DNA of 64,000 nt from Mactromeris polynyma (Eukaryota; Mollusca; Bivalvia; Venerida; Mactridae), in assembly GCA_032209605.1 (NCBI GenBank), contig JASFXZ010000001.1, forward strand, positions 41,110,619 to 41,174,618. The letters run 5' to 3'. Both the position numbers and the translations under genes were made by a program. Shown one piece after another: positions 41,389 to 55,224 of the stretch; positions within the stretch are counted from its first letter, which is position 1, and every line of letters starts with the position of its first letter. The notes under the pieces are model-generated. The model was not told the DNA's origin, ran no database searches, and was given only the letters and a program-made list of their open reading frames with translations.

Positions 41389-44300
41389 AAAACCTAGATG
41401 TAACAACTATGTATGGAAACTCCATTCCGGGTCAGGGTAACTATAGGAATGATGGCTCAAATATAAACCCCGCCATTAGCCAGGTTAATTATAGAGCAGG
41501 TAAGGTTACAGAGATCACAAAACATAGTAAACATTTAGTGTAAATTTATTCATTTCACATCATATTTGAAACATATTCCAACAAGTTATACTTGTAATAA
41601 CCAGTTATTGCATCAGATTCATGGATCATGAAGTTTTTGAACAAATCCGGCTCGATGAGGCTCAAACTCACATCCTTCATATCAGGGATCAGTCCCTAAA
41701 ACATTTCGCCTCATAGTCAACATTTTATACTCTCACTGGTATAAACAATTTTGTCAGTTTACTATTATGCTTTAATGTTTTTGTCTGTAATACATCAAGT
41801 TAATCAACAACTTATTTCATTTAAAATGATTTGTGTTCCGTAATCTGAATACTACAGATATTTTCGTACCAATTTATGGGTGATAGTGAAGTTTCACAGA
41901 AAAACATCGGAGTTAAATGTATTATGTATTGCACATTGTAGAGCTTCAACGATTCGATGCAATGCATTGGAATTCAACTACGGAGCTCACATTTCAATTC
42001 ATGATTCATACCCTGGTATTTTCAATTGGATTCGCTTCTTTTAGTTCCAGTTCGCCAAACTGTTATTTGGTACAGTAATCACAGGTTTAAGCCATGCTTA
42101 GTCACGTCGTAGTTGCTTCCCCTTTTGCTACGTTATTTACCGGATGTAAAGTTTAGTTTTCTTTAGTCTATTAATTTTTATTTGCAAAACTCTTAATTTC
42201 AATTGGCCTGATATTAATGCAAAAGCCTTAAGATGAATGAGAATGCTGTTACATTTATATATAAAAAATCAAAGTTAAAAAATCGAATCGGTTGACAGTT
42301 GAATCGTTGAAGCTCTAGTACATTGTATCAAATTTAGTGTCAAAATAAAAAATACTTTCATTGGCAAGAATGTTACTCCTTACCAAGTAAATAAAAAAAG
42401 TATCTTACATACATGAATTACATAAAAATATATAGAGCAGCATTGAATCTCAATTTGAGGGACTAGACCAAAATTAAAATGAGTATTGATTGTATGTGCA
42501 TTGAATTTGTAGTCGGGTCTTAGTATCATATGCTTTTATTTAGAACAGAAATTAGGTCAAGACTAACACATTGTTGATCGTTAGGCTAATACATAATTAT
42601 AGATTTTTACTTACCTAATTAGTTATGTATACTCGGATATCACTTGTTTTTCCCGAAACATTAATATAGAGCAGATAACTGAAGAATTATAATTAGTTGT
42701 GATTTATATTTAGGCTTGGAAGTACCTCCCCTACCTCCCCTTGTCAGACATGGACCTCAACAATCACAGCTGCAGCAACCTCTTTCACAGTGCCAGTTTG
42801 TCACAAGTAATGTATATATTATTAGTTATACAGGTTGTTGACAGGGTATATAGGGGAATATAACCTGTCTGTGTGCCATATAAGCCAAGGCATACCCTGT
42901 CAACAACCAGTATAACGAATTTATAATACTGCAAAACCGTGTTTTCATAAGAATTTAGCTAAACAAGCGATGTTTCAATGCCTAGCTCTAGATCTAAGAA
43001 TTAGATCTGTGCATTGATCTGACTATTTGCAAGATTTCTATTAAAGTTCGTAAAATAATTTTTCTGTACAGTTCATGGTACTCCTCCAGATATTTTGTTA
43101 TTGAAGGTTGTGTACAGCACTTGGCATCAACCTGATTCTATCTGAATTGTTCTAATTAGAACAAGAATCATGATGTACGCAGTTGATTATTGTTGAAAGT
43201 GTAGACAAATAATGTGGGAATATATTTGGGGCACACTTTTTTAGAAGTCTCTGAAGTGACGGGGGATGTCATTCTGCCAATTATCAGATTATGGTGTACA
43301 TGGAATCCTTTTCAAAATGATATCTGACCCATTTCACTAAGAATGATTAGCATGCATGAATTATGTTTCTCTTGCGTTCAATTTTGATAAAAAAATATTT
43401 CATATATGTATTTGAAATTTGAGTGGCAGCATTTATGTGATCTTACTTTTATTTACTTGGCAGGTTCGTTTCCAACCATTAACCGTCCTTCAACATATGT
43501 GCAGCCTTCATCAGCTCATAATCCGACTTCATCTCATGTCCAGCCGATGCAGACTCACCATGCAATGTCTCAATATGGCCAGCCAAGACAAGCTCACTGC
43601 TCACCTTCTCCATGTGCCAATCAAATGCCAACTATCCAAACACGTTCACCTTATGTGCTACCTACATCAGCAGCCCAAGGACAGTTACCTTTTGCGGTTG
43701 CTACGTCCATAGCACAACATGCCAATAAGCTGCAATACCCATATCCTGGAACTGCCTATCAACGTTCACCTAGCGTTGCACAACAGTCATATACTGTACA
43801 AAAGTTGCCTGTGCAGCAAACTCGCTCAAGTCAACTTATGTTTCAAGGGCAACAGCCAGTTCAAGGGCAACAGCCAGTCCAAGGGCAACAGCCAGTCCAA
43901 GGGCATCAGCCAGTCCAAGGGCATCAGCCAGTCCAAGGGCAACAGCCAGTCCAAGGGCATCAGCCAGTCCAAGGGCATCAGCCAGTCCAAGGGCAACAGC
44001 CAGTCCAAGGGCATCAGCCAGTCCAAGGGCATCAGCCAGTCCATCATACCATGCAAACCAATAATTTAAGATCAATTTCATCTCAGTTTGGTGTTGGTGA
44101 AGTTAGTGGTAACAGTAGAATGGGTACCCCTTTTAGTGGAACTTCTGCTGTTGGTATGCAGCATCACAATGTTCAGCATAGTGTTTCGGGAAACTCGCCT
44201 GTCTTCAGTGACTTTCAAAATCATTATAGGATGCCAACTACTGTAAGTCATCAACAGGGTAATCCACTTCCTGCACATCAGCAGAGGCCTTCCAGTTTGA

Positions 44301-47300
44301 TGTCACAAAAGTTCTATCCGGATATGCAAAATAATCCAGTTACTATGCAAGATGTTAATTCAACAAGTTCATCTCTGCAAAACTTTGGTGTACAGTCTGG
44401 TTTGCAAGGTCAGAAAAATAATATTCCTGTACAAGGACTAGAACAGGGTTTTCCTGTCCAAAGTCAAAGATTTACATTTGGAGGTCACATTGCTAGAAAC
44501 CCTGATGCTCAGCAGATGTTACAAGGTCAAAACATGATAGGGGTTAATGTGCAAAGACATTCTTTGAGACAACCTGGTGTTCAAGTTCAAAACCATCCTC
44601 CAAATGCTGCTTTTCTCCCGAGACAGTTCGATGTTCAAAGTCCAAGTTTTAGGCATTCTGGACCAACGCCAAATTTTCAAGGACAAAACATGAGACATCC
44701 TTATAATAACCCGATATTACAAGGTCAAGTACGGCAACCTGTACAAAGTTCTTCAGGACATGGAGATGCTCATGTGAGTTTAAATTCCACTGACTATGTC
44801 ATGAAAGCACTTACAATTCCACACTTATATAAATCCACTTCTACTACTCTACAGCAAATGGGTGTCGATGAGAGGACTTTGGGATATTTAAAACAATTAA
44901 TTGATAAAAATAGATCTCAGGATCATGTCAATGCTTCATCAAAAACTCATCAAAAATTAACGCCACAAGATGATGCAGCATTGATTCAATCAGCATTTGC
45001 CATACCTCAGTCAAGTCAGAGTACAGAATCTCCCGGTAGGTGGTATGCACAACCATCGACTGCAAAAACAGCTGTTCCAGAGGAGCAAGAAGTTCCTAGA
45101 AATTATTCCCCTCACAGTATTTCTGATATCATGAAAAGTTCTGAAACACCTACATCACTGTCACTACCAAATACAACCACTGTATCAAACTCTACTTCAC
45201 AATCATCTCCCTCCATAATTTCTGTGCCAACTGAGAAGAGCTTAGGTAAGTCATCTGAACCACCAATGGTGAATATTGATGAAGCGTCTAAAACTCCTAA
45301 CAATACTTCTGTTGTCAAACAAGGTAATGGTTTATTTATTGATGAATCAAAACAGCGCTTGATTGAGGCTGAATCAATTCTTGATTTAAATAAGAAAAAG
45401 GTAATTGATGAGCTTGTGTTATATTCTCAGTACAGTTCACAAGATATGAGTCCAGATATTGATATTAGAAGTTATTTACCATCACCTGAGCTTCCGTCTG
45501 ATTTTATACCATCTTTTTCATCCATCAATGAACTACAACAAATCCCATGTAGTGAAGGTAATGATCTCCAAATGGAAACTGCTGAATCAGCTGATGCTGA
45601 CAATGACTCAAATTTGCCGTTGTTACAACCTGCTGCTGAAATACAACCTGCTGCTGAAATGGGCAAAGAGGAAATTTCTCCATTAATTAGTCAAGTGGGT
45701 GAAAAAAGAAAACATGAATCTGTTGTGGATGACAACACCTCATTGATCTACTCGCCACCTGTTAAAATTGCTAGAGGTGGTGGAAGAGGAAAAGGTTTTA
45801 GTAGAGGTCGTGGGAGAAGTCGGTTAGGACGAGGTTCAAGAGGCGGCAGAGGTATATGAATTACACTTTTACGTTAACCTAGCAATCAACTGTGTTTAAT
45901 GATTTTTGCTAATTTATATGATATTAGTAATTCTGTCTTGTAACAATCATCCAGTAAAAGCCGTTTTATTCAATTAATTAAATATATATATATATGGTAC
46001 CTCGTTTATTCAACTATCTTCTATCCGAATACTTGGTATCTTCGGAAATAAATATTAGGTCCCAATATTTAAGTTTTATCCCATTCTGTACGCAAAATGA
46101 CATGAATTAATGTACTACTCCACTGAATGATATATAAGGGTTCATTTACACTGTTACCTTTATACCAATTATTTTACACATTTGGTTGCTGCTTATGTTG
46201 AAAACTATGGTTATAATATATTGTTCAGGTAAACAATGGGCTGTTAAAGCATTTGGTGATGCCAGGAATAGATCTACAATTGTTGGAAGAAAACGATCTG
46301 CTAAAACATCTAGAGGTAATAATAGTTTCCAACTTTCTGCTAAAATAGTATTAAAGGGCTGGTTTTATTGTCAATAGTGTGTTTTCCAATGTCTGTTATC
46401 TATAGTCCATTGTTAGGCTGTCCAGCCTCAAAATTTTCGCTTCTTCATTTTCAATATGATTCGAGGTTTGCAGGGGAGTAGCTTAGCACAAATTCATGTG
46501 TATGCCTAGTTTCAGGGGTCCAGGGGCCTGTTCCCCTGGAAACATTTTTGTAGCAAAATAGAGATGTGTTTTGGTGTATATTTCATTCAGATAAATATGC
46601 TTACAATAACATCAAAACATAAATTAAATATCTTAATGTAGTTTTGGCCAGTTTATTTTTTCAATTTTTCAAAAGAATTGTAGGCCACAGCCTATAGGAA
46701 TCTACTCCCATGGTTACATGCACATGGTATTGCACCCTAGTAATGTTTAACTTCACACAAATTCCAAGGCAGTTCTCCTTGTTTCTCTCATTAGTAGCGT
46801 TTGTGTCTTGTGTTCCATATGCCTTTGTCATTGTTAATACAGGTGTATGTATGATTATCTTTACTATGAATATTGTTCATGTCTCCTCATACTTTTGTGG
46901 GAGGCTGTGCACTTTGTATGACTGTGGGCTTTGCTTGTCTACATTTACTACAGGATTTGTATGGACCAAGTTAAATGATCCATGTGGATTTGTATCAGTT
47001 TCTGGCTTTACATGTTTTCGATCATATGACTGAAAATACCATATTTCTACTTATTTTAGCCATCAAACTTTTATTAATTTTCACCCATCATTTATGTTAG
47101 TGTCTTGCAACCTATTTGCTATTGTAATTGGTGAAAATTCTAAGTATATTATATTTTTTATATCTCCTTGTGCTTTTTGGGGTGGCTGTGCTATTTGTAT
47201 GTGTCATTTTCATGGTTCTTCACACATCTTGACAACACAACCCAACTTCTTGTTGAGTATGGTATTCCTATCAGCATGCTCAAATGACATAGGTCCTATC

Positions 47301-50300
47301 ATAATTGATTATTTGTCATAATGACATTGCTTCAATTATATTTAAAAAGGTCGTGGAAGAGGTAGACCAAGAAGACAAAATACTGTGCCAGTCGAAAACC
47401 ATGACTCTGAGAATTCAGCAACCTTAACAAAATTAGATGGACAAGTTATTCAAAAGCCTGGTGAATTAAAAGCATTAATGGATACATATGATAGTGATGA
47501 GTTAGAAAATGTTACAGTTCCTCTTTCTACACTAAAAGTAATGCTTGATCATTGTATGCAAAACATTGAATCAAAAGAAAATGCTATAGAGAAAAATGTT
47601 GATAATAAAACTATTATTGCAAATGTAGATAGTGTAAGTAAAGAGTTATCTAATGGGAGTACATGTAGTAGTACAGAAGCTAAGTCTGCCATAATGGACA
47701 AAAGTGATTCATGCAGAGTTCTTGAGGATAAAAAGGTCATCAAAAGTCCGCAAGACACCAAACCGTTGCAGTATACAAAATCGAATGACATAAACAAAAG
47801 ATCTGCAAAAATGACATCTCATGAAGAGAAAAGTAAAACTTGCAAAGAAGCTGATGAAGGAGGTGTTCATGCAAGAATAGATCAGGAAACCTTTGTTTTA
47901 AATACCAAAGTGAAATCAGTAAAACATGAAGAAAGTAAAGATAGTGATGATTCAAGTTACCAGTCTTGTATATCTGAAGACATGGAATCAAATGCTGCAA
48001 AGGAGAGAGCTTCTCTGAAAGACATTGAATCTAGCAATGCAATGAAGAATGTATCTGAAGACATGGAATCAAATGCTACAAAGGAGAGAGCTTCTCTGAA
48101 AGACATTGAATCTAGCAATGCAATGAAGAATGTATCTGATCAACAATACTCTTTGACTGATGATCGTAAAATAACATGGGTTCGTTTCCATGGCAAAATT
48201 GTCACTCGCCTGATAACACCCGAAGGAAACTTCTTCATTTTAAAGGAAATTTTAAGGCGGTGCTTTAGAATCAAAAACAAAAGTCGTCAATTTAAAAAAA
48301 AGATTGGAATGATCAAAGATGAGATATTGAAAATTCCTGACATTAAAATGGAACCCGTGTTTTTTAATATTGTTGTTCAGAATTTAAAAGTGAGGGATAT
48401 TATCAGAACTGTGCCTGATTATTTTGTTGTCATTTCTGAACATAATGCAAATAGGTTGTTTCATCATGTTTGTGAGGATAAATACTGTAAAGAGGGTTGT
48501 ATTACACCATTTTTGAAACCTATGTCGTCCAAATCTCCTCAAACTGAATGTAAATCTGGTCAAAGTGTTAAAGTCCAAGATACCAAAGATAGAAATGTAT
48601 TTGAAATTATTCAGGAAGAAACAATACAGAAAAAGGTCAAACACAAAATCTGGGTTGGAAAAGATTCATCTTCTGTTGGAAGCATGGCAAATGAAGTTAT
48701 TGATTTATGTTCGGATAACTCGGATGGTTATGAAACTGATGAAACTTGTCCGTATGTAGATGGACAGCCTGATACCGATGTTCAGGCAATGGAAGAGCAG
48801 TGTGTTGCCTATAATGAAAATGAGACTGTGCAAAAAGATGAGGAGGTTCATGACAGTAATGTTGATTCTACAGAGGAGAGGTCTAAAGAAGGACAGGCTC
48901 AATGTCAGAAAAATGATGCCTCATGTGTGACCGCAGCAATCAATGGGAGGTCTAAATCTGGAATTGAAATATCCAACTGTTTGACTAATGAACCACCATC
49001 AGAAGATGATGATGCATATGTGGTTGCTTCTGATAATGGTAATGTTCTAGAACTAGAGCGTGATGCTGATATAGTAGACTCCAGTGATGATGATGATGTT
49101 ATAATTGATGGCTGGACTTTTCCAGGACCACCTAAAACATACCCTGAAGATGGTACGCAGAAATTATCTGAGGCTCATGAAACACTAATGAATATCATTG
49201 AACAGGCTAACAATGCAAAGAACAGTGATGAGGTGTCTGCTGTTTTAGGTAATTACATATTGTCTAGGTTACTAATAAAACTGTGGATGCATTTTATTGA
49301 ATTATTTAAATCACTTATATATTCAAGTAAAATTACATCTTGAATTACTGAGATACTGTGGAAACTCCTTAATCAGAACATCCTTCCAGACTGGAGTGGA
49401 TTCTTTTTCAGTAAATGCTTTTAAGGACTCTTTTTAACAATGACAATAGAATGATTGTGATACTGAATTACTTAAATGGTATCTTGTTATCATGAAACTT
49501 TCAACATTTAAATATGTAGGGCATACACACAAACTTTAAAAAAAAAGGATTTATTACAGGAATTTAAAAATACAATCGTAAATTCGATATATCGTTGATA
49601 TTTGTCTTTTGATATATCAATATTGTCGATATGCAATAATTTGAAACAATTACAACCCTATTTTAGATAAATCTCCATTCCACTTAATGTCCACAAACTG
49701 TATGGAACATCATTTGCTTCCCATTGCTGCATTCACTTGTTCTGTTTATTTACAGTAAAACCTCTATAACAAGACCACCCTTGGGACCCTTGAAAACTGG
49801 TCTTGAGGTGGGCTTTATATTGAGGTTGAATAATGAGCAAACAATGAAAATGGAATTGAAAATTGTGTTCTTAATGTTGAGGTGGTCTTATTATTGAAGT
49901 GGTCTTTAAGTGAGGTTTGACTGTAAGAGTTTATGTGGTGGTGTACTGTGTGATAATAGCTGATACTTTGTTTTGCAGATAAAGTGTTTCGTATAACAAA
50001 ACCATTAAAGAAATGGACATACTCATTGTTTGATAGTTATGAAAGTGTTCTTCTCATGGAAGGTAAAATTATATTTTTGTATTTGTTAACTAGATGCTTT
50101 TTCTGCCAGTAAGCCCGTCCAGTTATCTGCCAATCTAGAGGTCGTAGACTCAAACTGTGGGTGAGACATATATGTTCTCCATGACAAATTGACTAAAGAC
50201 AATGTTAAAGTCATTCAATCTTGAGCATATTCTGATTAGTGTGGGAAATTGTCAGTTGCTTGAGGAAGAATGGGTTTGTACGGAATGGTAATCCAGGACA

Positions 50301-51841
50301 TTGCTTAGGTCGACTGACTGCTATATATAACTGGAATACTGTTAGAAAAATGGAGCAAAATTCAACACCATCTATGTCTGTAAATTGCTGATTATGAACT
50401 TTTGCCGCAAATTTCATACACCCATCCTTGGGCTTGTAACCTTTTACATACCTTAGATATCTTCATATGTTTAAACTTCTGTTGTCATCGAATACTAGTA
50501 TTACTTGCTGTCAATATAAACAGTATGTAGGGGTTTCACAGCCATTTTGGGAGCCCTGATAATTGATTAGGGTCTGACACATGAAAAATGAAGACCAGTT
50601 GATGGACCCATTAAACCAGATGTCAGTAATGCAAGCATCGGAATAGTATTGATTGATTTAGTTACCAAAAAGCACGGGAAGTGGACCCTGCAATCATTTT
50701 GTGTGGATCCTTGGGATGCTCAGTCAGTTGTAAACACGAGTCCTACATCCAAAAAATGCATAAATGATGCAAAAAACCTGCATCTAGGAAATCCCTGAGT
50801 ATGTTAAGGGTACTGCAAGAACCTACCTTGTAATCTTGCAACTAGCCACAAACATTGAATTTGGCAGAGAGAAATTTCATGTGGAAAATTCCAGTTTGAT
50901 ATTTGACTTTCTTTGGCTTAAAAACTGGTTATGAAAATATTAGAATGTATACTTCAAGATATAGAGCTGTTGGGGTGATGTAGTAATTGTTGCCTTATTA
51001 TAACATAGTTTATTGCAGGACTAATTTTTATTGACTAAAAATCTTGTTGATGGGTGTTAATTGTCGAAAAGACGAGGAAGTAAAAGTTTGGTTAAATATT
51101 TTATGTGTTTATGAATTAATTTGATGTGATTATTGTTGGATGTTGCAAGCTTTATGCTTAAAATTTCAGCTCAAAGAATCAAGTCATTGGAGCGAATAGC
51201 TGACACACCTGAGATTATTGAAGTGGATGCAGGTATGGTCATATGCTATGCATTTGGAAATTCAACTGTGTTAATTAACAATAATTTCTTGTTCATAGAT
51301 ACTTGCATCGAACATATAAGGTTGGATTTCTGAATTGGGGCCCTGTTGTCATAGTAATTGTTACTCAGATTAAGATATTAAAGTTTCCCTCAATATCCTA
51401 AGTTTATTTGAGCTATTTCTGCAAATTAAACACTTACGTAACTCACTTTGAAGGTACTGAACACCTTGTAACTATCTTTTGTGTTAAGTTCCCCTTCCCC
51501 ATGTGCAATTCCTTTACTTGATATAATATACATGTACATGTTCCCCTCTTTCAGCCTCTTCCATTGTATTCCATCTAATACATTGTTCTCCCTTGTTGTC
51601 ACCTTAAATTCTCCTTAGTTTTGTTGATGGTTTGCAATACCTGACCTCGCTCTCCTATTCACATACCCTTGCATGTCCTCAGTCCCTGACGTTTTGTAAA
51701 CTGTTGTTTCCTCAGGGTGGGTTTGGGGAAGGCATTGTCTTATGTATGTAGTGTTCCCTGTTATAACTTAATCTCTCTTTCATTTCAGGTGAAACCAACT
51801 CGGCCATCAAGGAAAACACTAACTCCTCAACTCAACAGTAG
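41389..51841 (+). CDS. multi-exon gene, Q-rich AT-hook/RGG nuclear-type protein
   Basis: Exons joined by GT-AG with consistent frame: 41389-41499, 42714-42806, 43464-45851, 46229-46315, 47350-49248, 49979-50062, 51170-51232, 51789-51841 (stop TAG 51839-51841). The first seen exon begins mid-codon, so the 5' end is missing. About 1,590 residues: Gln/Pro/His-rich half with an 18-bp tandem repeat, an Arg/Gly box at the end of exon 3 (RGGGRGKGFSRGRGRSR), an AT-hook across the exon 4-5 joint (GRGRPRRQ), acidic Ser-rich stretches, and a compact conserved-looking region in exon 5 (VRFHGKIVTRLITPEGNFFIL...NIVVQNLKVRDIIR). VIDLCSDNSD and VIIDGW look like SUMO-interaction motifs. Every intron seen is phase 1. 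I do not recognise the family; a chromatin or transcription role is inference from motifs. Confidence 0.82.
42825..42916. repeat. foldback element in an intron
   Basis: Arms 42825-42849 and 42892-42916 are inverted copies (GTTGTTGACAGGGTAT core) about 25 bp long. It begins only some 20 bases after the exon 2 donor. Confidence 0.8.
43847..44042 (+). repeat. 18-bp coding tandem repeat (PVQGQQ/PVQGHQ), 11 units
   Basis: Units of CAAGGGCAACAGCCAGTC or its CAT variant encode GQQPVQ or GHQPVQ. After three Q units the order is H,H,Q,H,H,Q,H,H, which makes a 54-bp higher-order repeat copied about three times. The antisense strand is also open here, which is a by-product of the repeat. Confidence 0.95.
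45996..46066 (+). repeat. partial pogo-type inverted-repeat element in an intron
   Basis: GGTACCTCGTTTATTCAAC...CTTGGTATC.TC.GAAATAAATA matches the left half of 61230-61410. It lies just after a TA microsatellite (45983-45995) in the intron after exon 3. Confidence 0.7.
47973..48134 (+). repeat. 81-bp direct duplication in exon 5
   Basis: Two adjacent 27-codon units (SEDMESNA-A/T-KERASLKDIESSNAMKNV) at 47973-48053 and 48054-48134 differ at a single codon; a recent in-frame tandem duplication. Confidence 0.93.
49753..49923 (+). mobile_element. 171-bp pogo/Tigger-type MITE in an intron
   Basis: Ends CAGTAAAACCTC and GAGGTTTGACTG, TA on both sides (49751-49752, 49924-49925). CAGT.AAACCTC ends with TA duplication are typical of pogo/Tigger-derived MITEs. 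Same length as, and homologous in inverted orientation to, 59504-59674. Confidence 0.82.
51560..51788 (+). repeat. dispersed repeat R4, copy 2, abutting the last exon
   Basis: Homologous to 29640-29830. Its CTCTCTTTC end forms the pyrimidine tract of the last 3' splice site (TTTCATTTCAG ending 51788). Confidence 0.65.
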
Positions 51842-52661
51842 AGATTTCAACAGATTTTTATTAGTTGAATGCCTGTAGTTTTGCTACATACATTGTTTAA
51901 TGACTGAGCCTTGCGCTAATACTCTGTTCATTGCATTTTTTGTGTTTATGTGCTATAATCTACATATTAACTTTGACTCCATTTCAGATTTATTAAGGGG
52001 TATAGTGTGGTGAATGTGAATCCTTCGACATTAAGGATTCAAGGCTCATTTGAGCCAGTATTTTGTGAGAACAACATTTCGCTGGTATCTGCAAGGTATA
52101 TAGTTGCATCGTATTGGTGCAAGCAAGTGACCGAAATAATGCCTAGCGTAGCATATCAGATCTTCTTCCATAAAAACTAGCATCAGTGTAATACCAACAG
52201 GTGTTGTGCAAATTTCCTACTCTTCAAAACGACGAAACTTTAGAATCATATGTCGGAAGTTACATCAGGGTAATGTTGCAATATTTTAACATAATTTCAT
52301 GGATTTCAGATATAGGCTATTTCTGTTGTTTTTTTAATTATTATTTGCCTAAATCAAAAATGCATATTTGTAGTGATATGGATTAGATGGACTTAGTTAG
52401 TCTAGCATTATTTCCTACACAAATGGAAACATTCGTTGACTCGCTAATGTCATACTTTGTTGTATTCTCATTTTTGTTTCCATTTTGTCATTTATAATTC
52501 ATTTAAGCAATATGTATCAATTTATGCATCATGATCCTGATGTGCCATAAAGCGTAAACCAAATTTTTTTTCGCGTGTTAATTTGTTTCCTTTTGATAAA
52601 ATTTCTTTGTGTTCATTTTTTTTCGGTTTGTATTTCTGCCTAGTTATTAGACGCTTTATAC

Positions 52662-52667
52662 AATAAA
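52662..52667 (+). terminator. candidate polyadenylation signal of the AT-hook gene
   Basis: AATAAA about 820 bases after the stop. The first clear canonical hexamer in a suitable position; the 3' untranslated region is otherwise AT-rich. Confidence 0.4.
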
Positions 52668-54862
52668 CTATTGAATTGAATTATGAGTATTCCAGCTATA
52701 GAGCGTTATATTCACCTTGATTAAACATTATCCGTGTTAAAAGGGAAAGGGGATTTGTCTTTTAACATATATTCATTTAAATCTATGTTTAATTTGCTTT
52801 GTTTGAAAATAAAAAAATCTCCAATAAAAAACCATTTCCGACCTACCTACCCTATGTTTTTGTGGTGTGAAACCTGAAAAAAACATTTCTTTTAGGCCCT
52901 AAGTTTATTTCTAGTGTCCTTGTTTGTAGATTTGGTTGCTTATGTGTAAGTAGAATGAATTGTACTAGTTTTCCATCCATTAGATGTTATTTACAACTTT
53001 TGATTGTTGGGGAATACTATATACTCTTGTCATAGTGCTATTCTTTGATCTATTTGTGTATATTTCATTCATATATGTTGTGTAATGATATGTTTTTATG
53101 TAATGTACATGTATAATGACTTACATTTGTAATGGATTCTATTACTGCTGCTTGCACTTTGTATGTGCATAGATAGTTCCCACATCTACAATATTTCCCC
53201 CCCCCCCTTGTTCTTAATCATCAGTCATTTTGATAGACAAAACTGATGAGCACTTTTAGGAGTAATTCCAAAACATGTAATGATTGAGAAATACCAAGAG
53301 AATTTGCATGTAACGAACGCTTTCCTTCAATTTCCAGAGCCATTTGCATATATGAGCATAATAAATAAGTTTCTTGATATATATGATTTGATTTTTACAT
53401 TATATTCTCTATAAACTTTACGTAAATTTGCCTATGAATATGGCAGACTATTCAGAATAAGGAGGTAAATATTGTAAATGTGGGTACTATCTGTTGATAT
53501 TGGTTGATGGTCACTTTTGTATCATGTGTGATCAGGGAGAATTCATAAAACATCCAAGTTTCCAATTATGAGATTCATATTTGTCAGATTTCAACATCTG
53601 TTCAGTGTAAATAGTGAATGGACAGTTGAGAGTATATACTAATGTGAGAAAATTCCATTTTAGATGCTATTTCTGTGAATTGGTCTAGTTTCCCAAATAA
53701 ATTCAGCGAAAAAAGGTTTGTGTATCAAATATGAAAATTTTATTACATTTTTATCTCTACTTTACGCGATTGGTGTTGGCTGTTGAGACCAATGACTGTC
53801 CGTCCATGTCGTTGAAACAAAATCTTTGAAACAGAAAAAATTGCCTCTACTGATTTTTTATAAATAAAACATGACTATCAGAGGAGACGGTTCCCTTTTG
53901 CTCATATTGCATGTATAAATGACTGGGCCTTTAAATAGAGTTGATACTATAATCAACAAACACTTTACTTTACACTTTATTTTCTTCTATGACTGATTCG
54001 TCAAGAAGTGCGGCCAACAGGGTAAGAGCGTATTTGCTCAGTTATTGTGGACATATCAGAAGTCTTGCCTTAAACCGCTGTTCCGTTTCACATATAATTC
54101 ACACAATTGTTAGTGGGTGTTCATACCTGTTTCAGCTAACGTAATGTTATTCCACAATGTAACGTCAGAAATCTTTTAACTGGGTAGGATCAAGGGTTTG
54201 GTCTAAGGGAGGGGGGGGGGGGGCGTAACTTTTTGGTCATTATTTAGTTTGGCTCAAGCCTTATAAAACGGCAATGACTGTCACTAAACATCACCATGAT
54301 AGAATATAATGCTACAATAAATCAGAAACGCTTATTTGAAAATTTTATAATTAAATATCTCTGTATATTTTTGTATGTATACTCAGACATATGTAAGGTT
54401 GGGGCATTTTAGGGGTTCGCGCCAAGTGTGCCCCCCTTGGATCCACTAGTGTTTAATGTAATTGTCTATCACATGCATATCCGTTTGTACTTGGTAATGG
54501 CTATATTAAATAACATTAAGCAAATATTTTATAATCAGAAAAGGCTGCACCATTGTATCATAACATTTGTATACATACGTTTGTAGTTAGTGTTATGTCA
54601 TTAGTTGTCATATGTTGCTACAAGTATAGCATTTTGATGATTTTTTTACTACGGCATATAATATCCTGTGTTTATGTTATGTAAACAAACTCTTTTATGG
54701 CTGAACAATCATCTAAATGACTGCATTAGCATCAACTTATTACAAAATACTCAGCAGTATTTGGTGTAAAAATAAAAATACTTTTCCCCTGAAAAATGCT
54801 CACAATGCAACTTTCATTCTATATTTTTATGTTTGTTAGACTTTCCTATGTTGTGTATTGTT
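52668..54862. other. gene-free intergenic region
   Basis: Between convergent host genes. No gene was seen. Contains C and G homopolymer runs (about 53198-53208, 54211-54224). Confidence 0.55.
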
Positions 54863-55224
54863 ATCATCCTCGGTACCCAGGCTTTTCATAACCTATATGA
54901 TACCCCGGGCAAATTGGCTAGAGAAACTTTGTAATGCATATATAGTCCTCGACCAATGAAATGGAGGATAACAAAAAAGGAATCTCCTTTGTGAAGAGTT
55001 ATTGATGTCCTGCGTAACAAGATTTGAAAGCGGCGATCTCATTGGATGGCTCAGAACGGCGATTTCATTCGTAACTCCTCGGCAATTTCCGTATCGCTTG
55101 AGGTGTGTCATGCGGCCAATATAGCAGCTGCACCTCATTAATAATTAATAAGAACGAGATTTGTACAGTCAGTTTGCCCAGGGTATCATATTTTTTATGA
55201 ATAGCCTGGGTACCAAGGATGATT
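54863..55224. mobile_element. 362-bp MITE with about 55-bp inverted ends
   Basis: ATCATCCTCGGTACCCAGGC at 54863 and its inverted counterpart ending 55224. Homology runs on through TTCATAA..TATGATACCC(C/T)GGGCAAA. The interior is non-coding. The target duplication was not resolved. Confidence 0.85.

Noticed and set aside
43826..44081. Antisense open frames of 76-81 codons with MPLDWL or ALGLAV repeats
   Set aside because: They are the complement of the 18-bp coding repeat in exon 3; open only because the repeat unit lacks stops.
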